A stretch of 37,284 nucleotides of DNA, taken from positions 1 through 37,284 of the forward strand of contig CAJOLJ010000019.1 in assembly GCA_905235445.1 (NCBI GenBank). Reading direction: 5' to 3'. Both the position numbers and the translations under genes were made by a program. This DNA is from an uncultured Bacteroidales bacterium. GTDB taxonomy: Bacteria; Bacteroidota; Bacteroidia; Bacteroidales; UBA932. This document shows positions 14,512 to 23,060 of the stretch, piece after piece; within the stretch, counting starts at the first letter, position 1, and the number at the start of each line of letters is the position of its first letter. The notes beneath the pieces were generated by a model. The model was not told the DNA's origin and made no database searches. It was given only the letters and a program-made list of their open reading frames with translations.

Positions 14512-15624
14512 TCAGTCATCGTCCTTGTCCTTTTCCTTGTCCTTGGAGGACTTGGGGGCATCGTCGTCGTCATCGTCGTCGGGGATGACGATTGGCTTGT
14601 ACTGGGTGGTCCTCTTCTCCCACCTCTCCCTGGCGTACTGCTGCATGTCGGTGACGGTGTCGCTTTCGTCGATGATTTCCATGCCGAGGATGGTCTCGAT
14701 GATGTCCTCCAGGGTTATGATGCCGACGAATGCACCGTAGTCATCTATTATCAGCGCCATCTGGTCCTTCAGGCGGATGAGGTTCTCGAAAATGTCGCTT
14801 ACCGATGTGGACTCATTGAATGCGGCGATGTCCCTGCGGATGGAACCGAGGGTCGTGTCGAACTTGTCGTCAGCCAGCTGCTCGAGGATGTCGTAGCGGA
14901 GCACATATCCGGTGATGAACTCGGGACTCTCCCCGTAGACTGGGATCCTGGAAAAATGGGAAAGGGACTCTTTCTTGTAGAACTGCTTGAGAGTCATGGA
15001 CTCGGGTGCGATTGCCGCCACTACCCTAGGGGTCATGACATCGTATGCCAGCACCTCGTCAAGTTTCATGAGGTTCTGTATTACCTTGTTCTCCGTATCG
15101 TCCAGCACTCCTTCCTCCTCACCGATGTTGGCCATAGCGGACACTTCCTCGCGGCTTATGCTGTTGTCTGCCTCGTCTGAGCGGAAGAGGCGGTTGAACA
15201 GGCGGATGAACCATACGATGGGGTAAAGTATCACGATGAGGAACTTCATGACCCTCGAAAGCCACATCAGGTCCTTCCAGTGGGAGGTTCCGATATTCTT
15301 GGGGAGCATCTCAGAGAAGAGGAGGATGAGGATGGTCATGATGGCCGAAATGAGCCCGAACCATTCGTTCCCGAAAACTTCGGTGCACTGGTGTCCCACG
15401 CCTGCAGCTCCCACGGTGTTGGCTATGGTATTGAGCGAAAGAATGGCCGCGAGAGGTTTCTCGGGGTCGTTTTTCATCTTCATCATGACGTCGGCGTTCC
15501 GGTCCCCTTCATCCTTGCGCATGGTAATGAAGGAAATCGGGGTCGTCATCAGGACGGACTCGAGCAGGGAGCACATGAACGATATAGCCATCGCCCCGAG
15601 CAGATATACTAGTAGAAGGGTCAT
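14512..15624 (-). CDS. CNNM/CorC-like membrane protein with CBS pair and acidic tail
   Basis: A 370-residue protein of the CNNM/hemolysin C family. Residues 1-150 are a DUF21 transmembrane domain (four hydrophobic segments, LSLNTIANTVGAAGVG around 62-77, LLFSEMLPKNIG around 100-111). Residues about 195-330 are two CBS repeats (DVMTPRVVAAIAPESMTL; YDILEQLADD; LKDQMALIIDDYGAFVGIITLEDIIETILG). Members are linked to Mg2+/Co2+ movement or regulation, and the CBS pair often senses adenine nucleotides. The C-terminal CorC_HlyC domain of longer homologues is missing. In its place is a short charged tail with seven consecutive Asp then Lys/Asp repeats, encoded by a GAC/GAT triplet repeat. A well-formed promoter and a terminator bracket the gene, so it is monocistronic. 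Confidence 0.88.
   Translation of the reverse strand: MTLLLVYLLGAMAISFMCSLLESVLMTTPISFITMRKDEGDRNADVMMKMKNDPEKPLAAILSLNTIANTVGAAGVGHQCTEVFGNEWFGLISAIMTILILLFSEMLPKNIGTSHWKDLMWLSRVMKFLIVILYPIVWFIRLFNRLFRSDEADNSISREEVSAMANIGEEEGVLDDTENKVIQNLMKLDEVLAYDVMTPRVVAAIAPESMTLKQFYKKESLSHFSRIPVYGESPEFITGYVLRYDILEQLADDKFDTTLGSIRRDIAAFNESTSVSDIFENLIRLKDQMALIIDDYGAFVGIITLEDIIETILGMEIIDESDTVTDMQQYARERWEKRTTQYKPIVIPDDDDDDDAPKSSKDKEKDKDDD
14559..14580. repeat. Short GAC/GAT triplet repeat coding the poly-Asp tail
   Basis: Seven Asp codons (GAC or GAT) in a row inside the 3' end of the CNNM/CBS gene. It is short and interrupted by GAT, so replication slippage would change Asp number in frame. Confidence 0.6.
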
Positions 15625-15674
15625 ATGAATCCAGGCCTTGGCTTCCCAAATGGTTGGAGGAAAGCAATGCGCTG

Positions 15675-15704
15675 CAAATTTAGACTTTTATTTTCACATA
15701 TCAA
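15675..15704 (-). promoter_or_regulatory. Promoter of the CNNM/CBS gene (TTG-N19-TAAATTTG)
   Basis: On the minus strand TAAATTTG (15682-15675) is an exact TAnnTTTG -7 box. TTG (15704-15702) lies 19 bases upstream, the usual spacing of the Bacteroidetes -33 element. The ATG at 15624 is 50 bases downstream. This is one of the best promoters in the window. Confidence 0.7.
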
Positions 15705-15837
15705 TAAATGTGTGAGGGTCCCCGGGGGCTGAAATGGCTGTGTTCAACCTTGTGAGGGGGCCCTTGGCATCTTCGGGGGGAAGCCCGCTAAAGAGGCGTT
15801 TGTCGAAGAAAAAGGTCCGTATGTCGAAAAAGGGCAC

Positions 15838-15865
15838 TTGAGGGCACCTCCCAGCCCTACTTTTG
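15838..15865 (+). promoter_or_regulatory. Promoter of the outer-membrane receptor (TTG-N17-TACTTTTG)
   Basis: TACTTTTG at 15858-15865 is an exact TAnnTTTG box and TTG at 15838-15840 lies 17 bases upstream, slightly short. The ATG is at 15934. It shares the ~310-base divergent intergenic region 15625-15933 with the opposing CNNM/CBS promoter; no other feature is seen there. Confidence 0.55.
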
Positions 15866-15933
15866 TCCCCGGAAATCCTCCGGGAAAATCCCGGACAGAA
15901 AACAGACATTCGAAAACAATTAATCGACATATC

Positions 15934-18459
15934 ATGAAAAGGAACATCACTTCACGCATCCTCCCAGTCATTCTCGGAACCCTCCTTTGCATGGGCACCG
16001 CCTCCGCCCAGCACAGGACAGTGGTGAGCGGACAGGTGCTCGACTCCCTGACCCGCCAGGGGGAACCCGCAGCAGTGCTCCAGTTCTTCAATGCTTCCGA
16101 CTCCTCCAAGCCGATCGCATTCACGCAGACAGACACCGAAGGGCTCTTCTCCCAGGTACTCACCGTTCCCGGCGAGTACACCATGCTGCTGAGCAACATG
16201 GGGCGCCGCACCAAGAGAGTCCATTTCTCCCTCACGGGACAGGAGAGCATCTCGCTGGGCGAGATTCTCCTCAGCGACGATGTCCAGACCCTGAAGGCCG
16301 GAGGGGTCCAGGCCCAGAGGACGCTCGTTAAGATGGACGTGGACAAGATGACCTACGACGTGCAGAACGACGTTGACTCCAAGAACCTCACGGTGCTGGA
16401 CATGCTGCGCAAGGTTCCCATGGTATCTGTGGACGGGCAGGACAATATAACCGTGAACGGAAGTTCCTCCTTCCAGGTGACAGTGGACGGCAGGCCCAAC
16501 GTGATGCTCACCCAGAATGCCTCCATGGCTTTCAAGAGCATGCCCGCAAGCGCAATCAAGGACATCCAGGTCATAACGAACCCCGGTGTCAAGTATGATG
16601 CGGAGGGTGTCGGCGGTGTGCTGAACATTACCATGGCGAAGAGTGCGGACGGCTCTTCCCCCGCAGCCTCGCTTGACGGGTACAACGCCACAGTCGGCCT
16701 CAACGCCTCCACCCAGGGTTTCGGAGGCAGGGTCTATGCCAGCATGCAGAAGGGCAAGTTCTCCGCCTCGGCGAACCTCAATCTCATGAATACCACCATA
16801 CCCGGGACAACGAGCGTCACGGACAACTACCAGCTGGACCCCTCCTCCAAGGCTGTCCTCTCCCAGATAACCACTTCTTCCTCCACTAAGCTGAAGACCC
16901 CCATGAGGATGGCAAGCCTCGACCTCGGATATGAAATCGACTCCCTCAGGCTCATTAGCGCAAGCCTCGGCTACATGAAGATTGACAGCCGCAACTTCTC
17001 GGACAATCTCACCCGGATGCTCTTCGGCTCCATGTCTCAGTCCTACGGTTCCTACACCGAAAGCACCTGGGGAATGGGCGGGCTGAACGCGGGGCTCGAC
17101 TACCAGAGGGTAAGCGCTACGGACAGCCAGCGTGCCCTGACCCTGTCCTACCGCTTCTCCGCATCCCCGAGCGTCACTGACTCCAAGAGCCTCTTCGACT
17201 CTGCGGCAGCGGGCGGGTTCGACCTTACGGACCGCTACACCGACGGCTCCACGAACTCCCTGGAGAACACTTTCCAGCTCGACTTCACCACTCCTTTCGG
17301 CAAGGGCTGGACCCTTTCCACCGGGGCCAAGTACATCAACCGCCGCAACTCCTCCGTCCAGGACTCCTACGTAGGGGACGCTGACGCCGACAAGTGGACC
17401 CTCTCCCCCAACAGCATCGACTACCTCCATGCCAACAACATCGCGGCACTTTACGGTGAACTCTCCCTGAACCGGGATAAATGGGGCTTCAAGGCGGGCG
17501 CCCGATACGAGCACACCTTCGTTGACGTGACCTACAGGAAGGGTGCGGGAAAGGGCTTCTCGACGGATTACGGCAACCTTGTCCCCTCGGCCAGCCTCCA
17601 GTACAACCTCGGCATGACTTCCAACATAGGGCTCAGTTACAACATGAGGATATCCCGCCCGGGAATCACTTACCTGAACCCCTACGTCGATACCTCCTCC
17701 CCTACCGCACTTTCATACGGCAACTCCTCCCTCGGTGCGGAGAGTGCGCATACGGTGAACCTCGTGTACAACTTCTTCTCCCCGAAGTTCATGGTCAACG
17801 CAACCCTCAGGGAGACCTACTCCCCCAAGGGCATCTCCTCCTACAGTTTCTACGATACGGACGGACTGCTGAATACGACCTACGGCAACATCGTCAAGAG
17901 GTCCGTCACGGGACTGAACACTTTCATGAGCTTCACGCCCAACGCAAAGACCCGCATCATGCTCAATGCAGCCATAGACTACACTTCCCTCTCCAGCGAT
18001 GTGCTCGGCCTTTCCAACGGCGGCTTCTCGGGCAACATCTTGGGCGGGCTCCAGCAGACGATATTCTGGGACATGAGACTCTCCCTGAACATGATATACT
18101 CATCCAGGATGTACACACTCGAGGGCTACAGCGAAGGAATGTCCATCGCAATCGGCGGACTTACCAAGACCTTCCTTGACGACAAGCTCTCCATCGGCAT
18201 AAACGGCATCCTGCCGCTCAAGAAGGGTTTCGTGATGAGCATGAACACCTACTCCGAGGGCAGTGACTACAGGATGGAATCCACCAACACCATTCCCATG
18301 GCCCAGCTCCGCCTGAACATCTCCTACTCCTTCGGTAACACCAAGGCAGGTGCCAGGGTCAAGAAGTCCCGTAGGTCCATCTCCAACGACGATGTCATGG
18401 ACAGGGACAACGGCGCGGGAGAACTCGACGTGATGGGAAGCGGCTCCGGGGCAATGTAG
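15934..18459 (+). CDS. TonB-dependent-receptor-like outer-membrane beta-barrel protein
   Basis: An 841-residue outer-membrane protein. A signal peptide (1-25, ending TASAQ) is followed by a CarboxypepD_reg-like domain (about 28-115: VVSGQVLDSLTRQGEPAAV, TDTEGLFSQVL), a plug-like domain (about 130-235: NLTVLDMLRKVPMVSVDGQ, VTVDGRPNVML, IKDIQVITNPGVKYDAEGVGGVLNI), and a long beta-barrel of alternating aromatic strands (OMP_b-brl_3/PF14905 type). These 'outer membrane beta-barrel family' proteins resemble TonB-dependent receptors but usually lack a SusD partner; none is present here. The strands end before residue 815, and the last ~25 residues are a charged, Asp/Gly-rich tail rather than the usual aromatic C-terminal strand. 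A histidine kinase and LytTR regulator follow, so import and sensing may be linked. Substrate unknown. The ATG at 15934 gives the signal peptide; the frame is open upstream. Confidence 0.9.
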   Translation: MKRNITSRILPVILGTLLCMGTASAQHRTVVSGQVLDSLTRQGEPAAVLQFFNASDSSKPIAFTQTDTEGLFSQVLTVPGEYTMLLSNMGRRTKRVHFSLTGQESISLGEILLSDDVQTLKAGGVQAQRTLVKMDVDKMTYDVQNDVDSKNLTVLDMLRKVPMVSVDGQDNITVNGSSSFQVTVDGRPNVMLTQNASMAFKSMPASAIKDIQVITNPGVKYDAEGVGGVLNITMAKSADGSSPAASLDGYNATVGLNASTQGFGGRVYASMQKGKFSASANLNLMNTTIPGTTSVTDNYQLDPSSKAVLSQITTSSSTKLKTPMRMASLDLGYEIDSLRLISASLGYMKIDSRNFSDNLTRMLFGSMSQSYGSYTESTWGMGGLNAGLDYQRVSATDSQRALTLSYRFSASPSVTDSKSLFDSAAAGGFDLTDRYTDGSTNSLENTFQLDFTTPFGKGWTLSTGAKYINRRNSSVQDSYVGDADADKWTLSPNSIDYLHANNIAALYGELSLNRDKWGFKAGARYEHTFVDVTYRKGAGKGFSTDYGNLVPSASLQYNLGMTSNIGLSYNMRISRPGITYLNPYVDTSSPTALSYGNSSLGAESAHTVNLVYNFFSPKFMVNATLRETYSPKGISSYSFYDTDGLLNTTYGNIVKRSVTGLNTFMSFTPNAKTRIMLNAAIDYTSLSSDVLGLSNGGFSGNILGGLQQTIFWDMRLSLNMIYSSRMYTLEGYSEGMSIAIGGLTKTFLDDKLSIGINGILPLKKGFVMSMNTYSEGSDYRMESTNTIPMAQLRLNISYSFGNTKAGARVKKSRRSISNDDVMDRDNGAGELDVMGSGSGAM

Positions 18460-18539
18460 AGAGTCCTCCGCGCCGTTCAAGCCCTTATGAGGCAATCAAG
18501 AAACATCATGGTCAATAAATAGGCAATAGTTGTAAGGAC

Positions 18540-18568
18540 GGGGATCGTCACCTGTGTGGCGGTTCCCC
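18540..18568 (+). terminator. 12-bp hairpin between receptor and histidine kinase genes
   Basis: GGGGATCGTCAC and GTGGCGGTTCCC pair over 12 bp (with several G-U pairs) around the loop CTGT. It lies 80 bases past the receptor stop and 23 bases before the kinase -7 box. A smaller CCAT/ATGG hairpin followed by TTTTT comes next (18570-18587). Termination or attenuation is likely. Confidence 0.55.
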
Positions 18569-18590
18569 TCCATATTACATGGTTTTTGAT

Positions 18591-18598
18591 TAACTTTG
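18591..18598 (+). promoter_or_regulatory. Bacteroidetes -7 box (TAACTTTG) for the kinase-regulator pair
   Basis: An exact TAnnTTTG match 39 bases before the ATG at 18638. No clear -33 element at the normal distance. It supports separate transcription of the two-component genes from the receptor gene. Confidence 0.55.
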
Positions 18599-18637
18599 TT
18601 CCGCTTCAAGAAACACCCTCCCTCTCACCCTCCCGTC

Positions 18638-19774
18638 ATGGATAACGATCAACTTCTGAGCAGCATGAAGCCCCGCAAGGGCTCCCTCATAATACAGGCC
18701 CTCGTCTGGGGCGGCATAATTGTCGTGGTCCCGACTGCGTTCAGCCTTTACACGGGCGAGGGCCCCGGGGTCCTGGGGTCAATCATGCACTCGCTCAGGG
18801 CATGCCTGCCGTTCCTGGTCCTCTTCTATTTGAACTATTTCCTGCTGGTCCCAGGGTTCCTCTTCTCCAAGAAGGCCTCCCGCAAGGCGGTCTTCTACAT
18901 AGCCAACATCATTATGATAGCGGCCTATGAGGCATACCTCGCTTTCCAGATATACAGGACCATGCAACAGGGTGCGGCGGAGCATATGCCCGAGGGGACG
19001 ACCATCCCTCCATTCGTTGTCTTCTTCCCCACCCTCATCTGGCTTATCATCATGCTCTTCGACCTTGGGGCCAGCGTGGGGCTTCGCTATGTCGAGCGAT
19101 ACTATGACATGCGCCATCGCTTTGCGGTGCAGCAAAAGGAGAATGCGGAAGCGGAACTGACCTGGCTTAAGAGCCAACTGAACCCCCATTTCCTGTTCAA
19201 CACCCTCAACAACATATCCTCCCTCACCCAGATCGACCCCGACCGGGCCCAGGAAAGCATCGGGCAACTGAGCGACCTTCTCCGTTACGCCCTCTACGAT
19301 GCCCAGGCCGACAGGGTCCCCCTCTCGGGGGAGGTGGAGTTCATGTCCAACTACGTGGACCTGATGGCCCTGCGCTGCAACGAGATGACGCAGGTGAAGA
19401 AGAATTTCTCCGCCCAGGGCGGTGTGTTCATCGCTCCGCTGCTGTTCATTTCCCTCATAGAGAATGCCTTCAAGCACGGGGTGAATGCCCGCCACCCTTC
19501 TTTCGTGGACATGGAACTCAGGACAGAGGATGACGGAATCCTGGTATTCCGTGTATCGAATTCCCTTTTCGAGAAAACCGGGTCCGACCACATAGGCTCC
19601 GGGATAGGTCTTGAGAACATGAAAAGGAGGCTGGACCTCATATATCCGGGACATTATTCCTATGAAGTTGACACCGGGGACGGAATATACTCTTCCCAGG
19701 TCCGGATCTGGGGACGGGAGTACCTGGGGCCTTTGGACAAGTCCCTGGAGGGAAGCGGCCCCTCCGCAGTATGA
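18638..19774 (+). CDS. LytS/YehU-type sensor histidine kinase
   Basis: A 378-residue membrane histidine kinase of the His_kinase (PF06580) family, which phosphorylates LytTR regulators. The N-terminal part has four hydrophobic segments (about 17-36, 50-74, 83-104 and 125-145) with no large extracellular sensor. A coiled-coil linker (150-180) leads to the phospho-acceptor box QLNPHFLFNTLNNI with His184. The ATPase part has ENAFKHG (275-281) as the N-box and GSGIGLENMKRRL as the G-box. The start is the ATG at 18638; an in-frame TTG at 18596 overlaps the -7 box and is rejected. The cognate regulator follows after 46 bases. The signal sensed is unknown; location next to the receptor suggests envelope or nutrient status. 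Confidence 0.92.
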   Translation: MDNDQLLSSMKPRKGSLIIQALVWGGIIVVVPTAFSLYTGEGPGVLGSIMHSLRACLPFLVLFYLNYFLLVPGFLFSKKASRKAVFYIANIIMIAAYEAYLAFQIYRTMQQGAAEHMPEGTTIPPFVVFFPTLIWLIIMLFDLGASVGLRYVERYYDMRHRFAVQQKENAEAELTWLKSQLNPHFLFNTLNNISSLTQIDPDRAQESIGQLSDLLRYALYDAQADRVPLSGEVEFMSNYVDLMALRCNEMTQVKKNFSAQGGVFIAPLLFISLIENAFKHGVNARHPSFVDMELRTEDDGILVFRVSNSLFEKTGSDHIGSGIGLENMKRRLDLIYPGHYSYEVDTGDGIYSSQVRIWGREYLGPLDKSLEGSGPSAV

Positions 19775-19820
19775 ATTGGCAACAGAACAGTTTTGAATAT
19801 ACCGAGATACCCCCCTTCTT

Positions 19821-20579
19821 ATGGACACTCTCAGATGCATAGTCGTGGACGATGAGCCCCTTGCAGTCAAGATGCTGGAGAATTTCATCTCCCGCACTCC
19901 CTTCCTCCAGCTCGAGGCATCGTTCACGGATCCCGTGAAGGCCCTTTCCGAGATACAGGCAAGGGACGTGGAACTCGTGTTCCTCGACATCCAGATGCCG
20001 GACCTCGACGGGATGGAACTCTCCCGTATGGTCCCCCCGAGGACCAGGATCATCTTCACCACCGCATTCCGCCAGTATGCTTTCGAGAGCTATGAGGTGA
20101 GGGCCCTGGATTTCCTGCTCAAGCCCATACGCTACGGCAAGTTCATGGAAGCGGTACAGAGGGCGAAGCAGTGGTTCGACCTGAACGAGGCCGCCTCTGC
20201 GAGGCCCGTACAGAACTCGCAGGACGCCTCCCCGGCCCTCAGTTCCGAGTTCATCTTCATAAAGAGCGAGGGCACGGTCCACAACGTCCAGCTTTCGGAC
20301 ATCCTGTACATCAGCGGGATGAAGGACTATGTGATGATTTACCTCTCTTCCTCGAAGGTCCCCCTCGTGACGCACCTCACCATGAAGGCCGCCACCGACA
20401 TGCTTCCCTCCTCCTCTTTCATGAGGGTCCACAAGTCCTTCATAGTCGCCCTGGACAAGATACAGTCCGTCGAGCAGGGTTCCGACATCCTCGTGGGAGG
20501 GCGTCTCATCCATGTGGGCGACGCCTACAGGGAGTCTTTCGACGCTTTCCTGAGGGCCAACATGCTCAGTAAAGGTTAA
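19821..20579 (+). CDS. LytTR-family response regulator
   Basis: A 252-residue regulator with an N-terminal receiver (1-118) and a C-terminal LytTR DNA-binding domain (about 145-248). The receiver has the acidic pair Asp10-Asp11, the phospho-acceptor Asp56 in LVFLDIQMPDLDG, Thr80/Thr81 and Lys101 in DFLLKPI. The LytTR part has the typical FIFIKSEGTVHNV, DILYISGMKDYVMIY and FMRVHKSFIV segments. It is phosphorylated by the kinase encoded 46 bases upstream and probably controls a small set of nearby promoters. No LytTR direct-repeat site could be assigned with confidence. Confidence 0.95.
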   Translation: MDTLRCIVVDDEPLAVKMLENFISRTPFLQLEASFTDPVKALSEIQARDVELVFLDIQMPDLDGMELSRMVPPRTRIIFTTAFRQYAFESYEVRALDFLLKPIRYGKFMEAVQRAKQWFDLNEAASARPVQNSQDASPALSSEFIFIKSEGTVHNVQLSDILYISGMKDYVMIYLSSSKVPLVTHLTMKAATDMLPSSSFMRVHKSFIVALDKIQSVEQGSDILVGGRLIHVGDAYRESFDAFLRANMLSKG

Positions 20580-20624
20580 AAGCAGATTATCACCAGCTTG
20601 TAAAATTCCACTAATCCAATCAAA

Positions 20625-21650
20625 ATGAAAATGAATCATTTCAGGGCACTTTCCCTTTGTGGCGCAGCCATGACAGTCCTTATGGGGGTCTTCTCCTGCG
20701 CTAACGCCTCCTCCAAGAAAACGGAGGCCCAGGACCCTTCGCTTCCAACCGTGTATTTCACATCCGAGATTTCCCCCCAGAGCCTCGTCTCCATCTATGA
20801 GGCCCTCGGACGGGAGGCCAAGGGCAGGGTCGCGGTCAAGATATCCACCGGCGAGGCCGGAGGGCACAATTTTCTCGATCCCAATCTTATAGCACCCCTG
20901 GTGAAGAAGGTCGGGGGAACTATCGTCGAGTGCAACACCGCCTACAACGGGGCCCGCAACACAGCCGAGGACCACTTGAAAGTAGCCGAGGACCATGGGT
21001 TCACCAAGATTGCCAAGGTGGACATCATGGACAGTGATGGTGAAATCCGCATACCCGTCAAGGACCGGAAATATCTCCAGTACGACCTCGTCGGCAAGAA
21101 CATCGAGAACTATGACTTCATGGTAAACCTGGCCCATTTCAAGGGCCATGCCATGGGAGGCTTCGGCGGGGTGCTCAAGAACCAGTCCATCGGGGTGGCT
21201 TCCAGAAACGGCAAGGCCTACATCCACTCCGCAGGCAAGACCGAGGACCCGGACCTCACCTGGACCCCCGAGTACATTGCCGCAGGTCCCACGCAGGACT
21301 CTTTCCTGGAAAGCATGGCAGCCGCCGCACAGGCAGTGCATGATTATTTCGGCGGCGGGGAGAGGATCCTCTACATAAGCGTCATGAACAACATGTCGGT
21401 TGACTGTGACTGCGACTCCCATCCCGAGGAGCCGAAGGTCGCGGACATGGGAATCGTGGCTTCCCTGGACCCCGTGGCCTGTGACCAGGCGGCCCTCGAC
21501 ATGGTCTTCGGCCACGCCGATGACAAGGAGGGTGACGATGCGCAGCCCCTTCGTGAGCGCATCAACCGTCAGCACGGGACTTACATCACCGAGTATGCCG
21601 AGAGCATAGGGCTCGGTTCCAGGAAATACAATCTCGTGACCCTCAAGTAG
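20625..21650 (+). CDS. DUF362-domain protein, predicted lipoprotein
   Basis: A 341-residue protein of the DUF362 family. The N-terminus (MKMNHFRAL, hydrophobic 10-23, FSC with Cys25) looks like a lipoprotein signal, so the protein is probably exported, unusual because many DUF362 proteins are cytoplasmic and carry ferredoxin domains. The DUF362 core is evident: VAVKISTGEAGGHNFLDPNLIAPLV, NTAYNGARNTAEDHLKVAEDHGF, NLAHFKGHAMGGFGGVLKNQSIG and MGIVASLDPVACDQAALDMVFG. An unusual CDCD pair (DCDCDSHPEEPK, about 261-272) could bind metal. It lacks a ferredoxin motif. It follows the LytTR gene by 45 bases on the same strand and is closed by the hairpin at 21679-21716. Function unknown. Confidence 0.85.
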   Translation: MKMNHFRALSLCGAAMTVLMGVFSCANASSKKTEAQDPSLPTVYFTSEISPQSLVSIYEALGREAKGRVAVKISTGEAGGHNFLDPNLIAPLVKKVGGTIVECNTAYNGARNTAEDHLKVAEDHGFTKIAKVDIMDSDGEIRIPVKDRKYLQYDLVGKNIENYDFMVNLAHFKGHAMGGFGGVLKNQSIGVASRNGKAYIHSAGKTEDPDLTWTPEYIAAGPTQDSFLESMAAAAQAVHDYFGGGERILYISVMNNMSVDCDCDSHPEEPKVADMGIVASLDPVACDQAALDMVFGHADDKEGDDAQPLRERINRQHGTYITEYAESIGLGSRKYNLVTLK

Positions 21651-21678
21651 CGTCCCTCCTCTTCCTGGGCAAAAGAGG

Positions 21679-21716
21679 TCCCGGCCCTCTCCCCTCCCAA
21701 GGGAGCGAGGCCGGGA
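21679..21716. terminator. Hairpin between convergent DUF362 and serB genes
   Basis: TCCCGGCC (21679-21686) and GGCCGGGA (21709-21716) form a perfect 8-bp GC-rich stem, and inner CTCCC/GGGAG can pair as well. It lies 28 bases past the DUF362 stop and 31 past the serB stop, so it could act in both directions. No clear T-run on either side. Confidence 0.55.
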
Positions 21717-21747
21717 TAATCGTTTACAATGAAGGAGGGAATGCCCC

Positions 21748-23037
21748 CTACTGCATCTTTCCCAGTTCCCCGAGGTAGCTGTCCTTGAAACCCAGGAAAT
21801 ACAGCACTCCGTCGATGCCGATTGTGTTTATGGACTGCTTGGCGTTGGCGACGACCCTGGGCTTGGCATGGAATGCAATCCCGAGACCTGCCGTGGAAAG
21901 CATCGGGAGGTCATTGGCCCCGTCACCAACGGCAATGGTCTGGGCGAGGTTCACTTTCTCCATCTGGGCGATGAGTTTCAAGAGCTCGGCCTTTCTCTTG
22001 CCGTCCACGATGTCGCCTACGTACTTTCCTGTCAGGCGACCGTCCTCACCGATCTCCAGCTCATTCGCGAACACGTAGTCGATCCCGTACTTGCGCTGCA
22101 GGTACTCCCCGAAGTATGTGAACCCACCGGAGAGGATGGCGATCTTGTAGCCGCATTTCTTCAGGATGTCCATCAGGCGGTCGACGCCCTCGGTGATGGG
22201 CATGGTCTCGGCGATCTCCTGCATGACGGAAGAATCAAGGCCCTTGAGGAGGGCAACCCTTCTTCGGAAACTCTCCTTGAAGTCTATCTCCCCTCTCATC
22301 GCACTCTCGGTTATCTTCTTGACCTCTTCCCCGACCCCGGCTCTCGTGGCCAGTTCGTCGATGCACTCGGTCTGGATGAGGGTGGAGTCCATATCGAAAC
22401 AGATGAGGCGTCTCATCCTCCTGAACATGCCGTCCTTCTGGAAAGAGAAGTCCACTCCCATGCGGGAGGACATCTCCATGAGGTCAGCCTGCAGGGTCTC
22501 GGCCCCCTCCGGGGTTCCCCTCAGGGAGAACTCGATGCAGGAACGCTCGCTGTGGGAAGGGTTGCGAAGGCTCATGCGCCCGGTAAGGCGGCGGATGGAG
22601 TCTATGTTGAGGTTATGGGCGGTGGCAACGGACGATGCCGCGGCAATCTGTGCCGCGGACAGGCTCCTCGCTATGATTGTCAGGATGTAACGGTTCTTGC
22701 CCTGGCGGTTCACCCAGGCCTCGTACCGGTCGTCGTCGATGGGCTCGAAGCCAATGTTCACACCCAGTTCCGTGGCCTTGAAAAGGAGTTCCTTCATGAC
22801 CTGGCCGGAGTGGTTCTCCCCTATCCTTATCATGATGCCCAGTGAAAGGGAGGAATGGATGTCGGCCTGTCCGATGTCCAGTATCTGGGCGTCGTATTTG
22901 GCGAGGATGCCCATGATGGAGGCATTTAGGCCCAGCTGGTCCCGGCCATTGATTTTGACTATTATCTGTTCCATCTTCTCCTCTGATGCTGCAGGAGCAG
23001 CAGAGGCTGCGTTTATGCTTGTACTGTTGTCTGCCAT
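21748..23037 (-). CDS. serB: Phosphoserine phosphatase SerB with N-terminal ACT-like domains
   Basis: HAD-superfamily phosphatase catalysing the last step of serine synthesis (O-phosphoserine to serine). The 429-residue product has a low-complexity start (Ala/Ser-rich, 1-20), two ACT-like regulatory segments (about 23-100 and 115-200), then the HAD domain: motif I DMDSTLI with Asp215 and Asp217, ECIDEL in the cap entry, motif II SGGFTYF, and motif IV GDGANDLPML. The tandem ACT layout is that of the long SerB type found in Mycobacterium and Bacteroidetes, where ACT domains bind amino acids and control activity; feedback by serine is plausible. It is monocistronic with an exact -7 box 24 bases before the ATG. 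Confidence 0.95.
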   Translation of the reverse strand: MADNSTSINAASAAPAASEEKMEQIIVKINGRDQLGLNASIMGILAKYDAQILDIGQADIHSSLSLGIMIRIGENHSGQVMKELLFKATELGVNIGFEPIDDDRYEAWVNRQGKNRYILTIIARSLSAAQIAAASSVATAHNLNIDSIRRLTGRMSLRNPSHSERSCIEFSLRGTPEGAETLQADLMEMSSRMGVDFSFQKDGMFRRMRRLICFDMDSTLIQTECIDELATRAGVGEEVKKITESAMRGEIDFKESFRRRVALLKGLDSSVMQEIAETMPITEGVDRLMDILKKCGYKIAILSGGFTYFGEYLQRKYGIDYVFANELEIGEDGRLTGKYVGDIVDGKRKAELLKLIAQMEKVNLAQTIAVGDGANDLPMLSTAGLGIAFHAKPRVVANAKQSINTIGIDGVLYFLGFKDSYLGELGKMQ

Positions 23038-23060
23038 ATGATTGAAGGGCTAATTCAGTG

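Noticed and set aside
15952..17514. 520-codon open frame antisense to the outer-membrane receptor
   Set aside because: Same cause: shadow of a strongly biased coding sequence; no recognisable domain.
19638..21575. 645-codon open frame antisense to the kinase, regulator and DUF362 genes
   Set aside because: It spans three well-supported genes on the other strand, starts at none of the usual signals and has a biased Gly/His/Val-rich composition. It is explained by codon bias that avoids complementary stop codons.
21868..22845. 325-codon plus-strand frame over serB
   Set aside because: Antisense shadow of a clear SerB gene.
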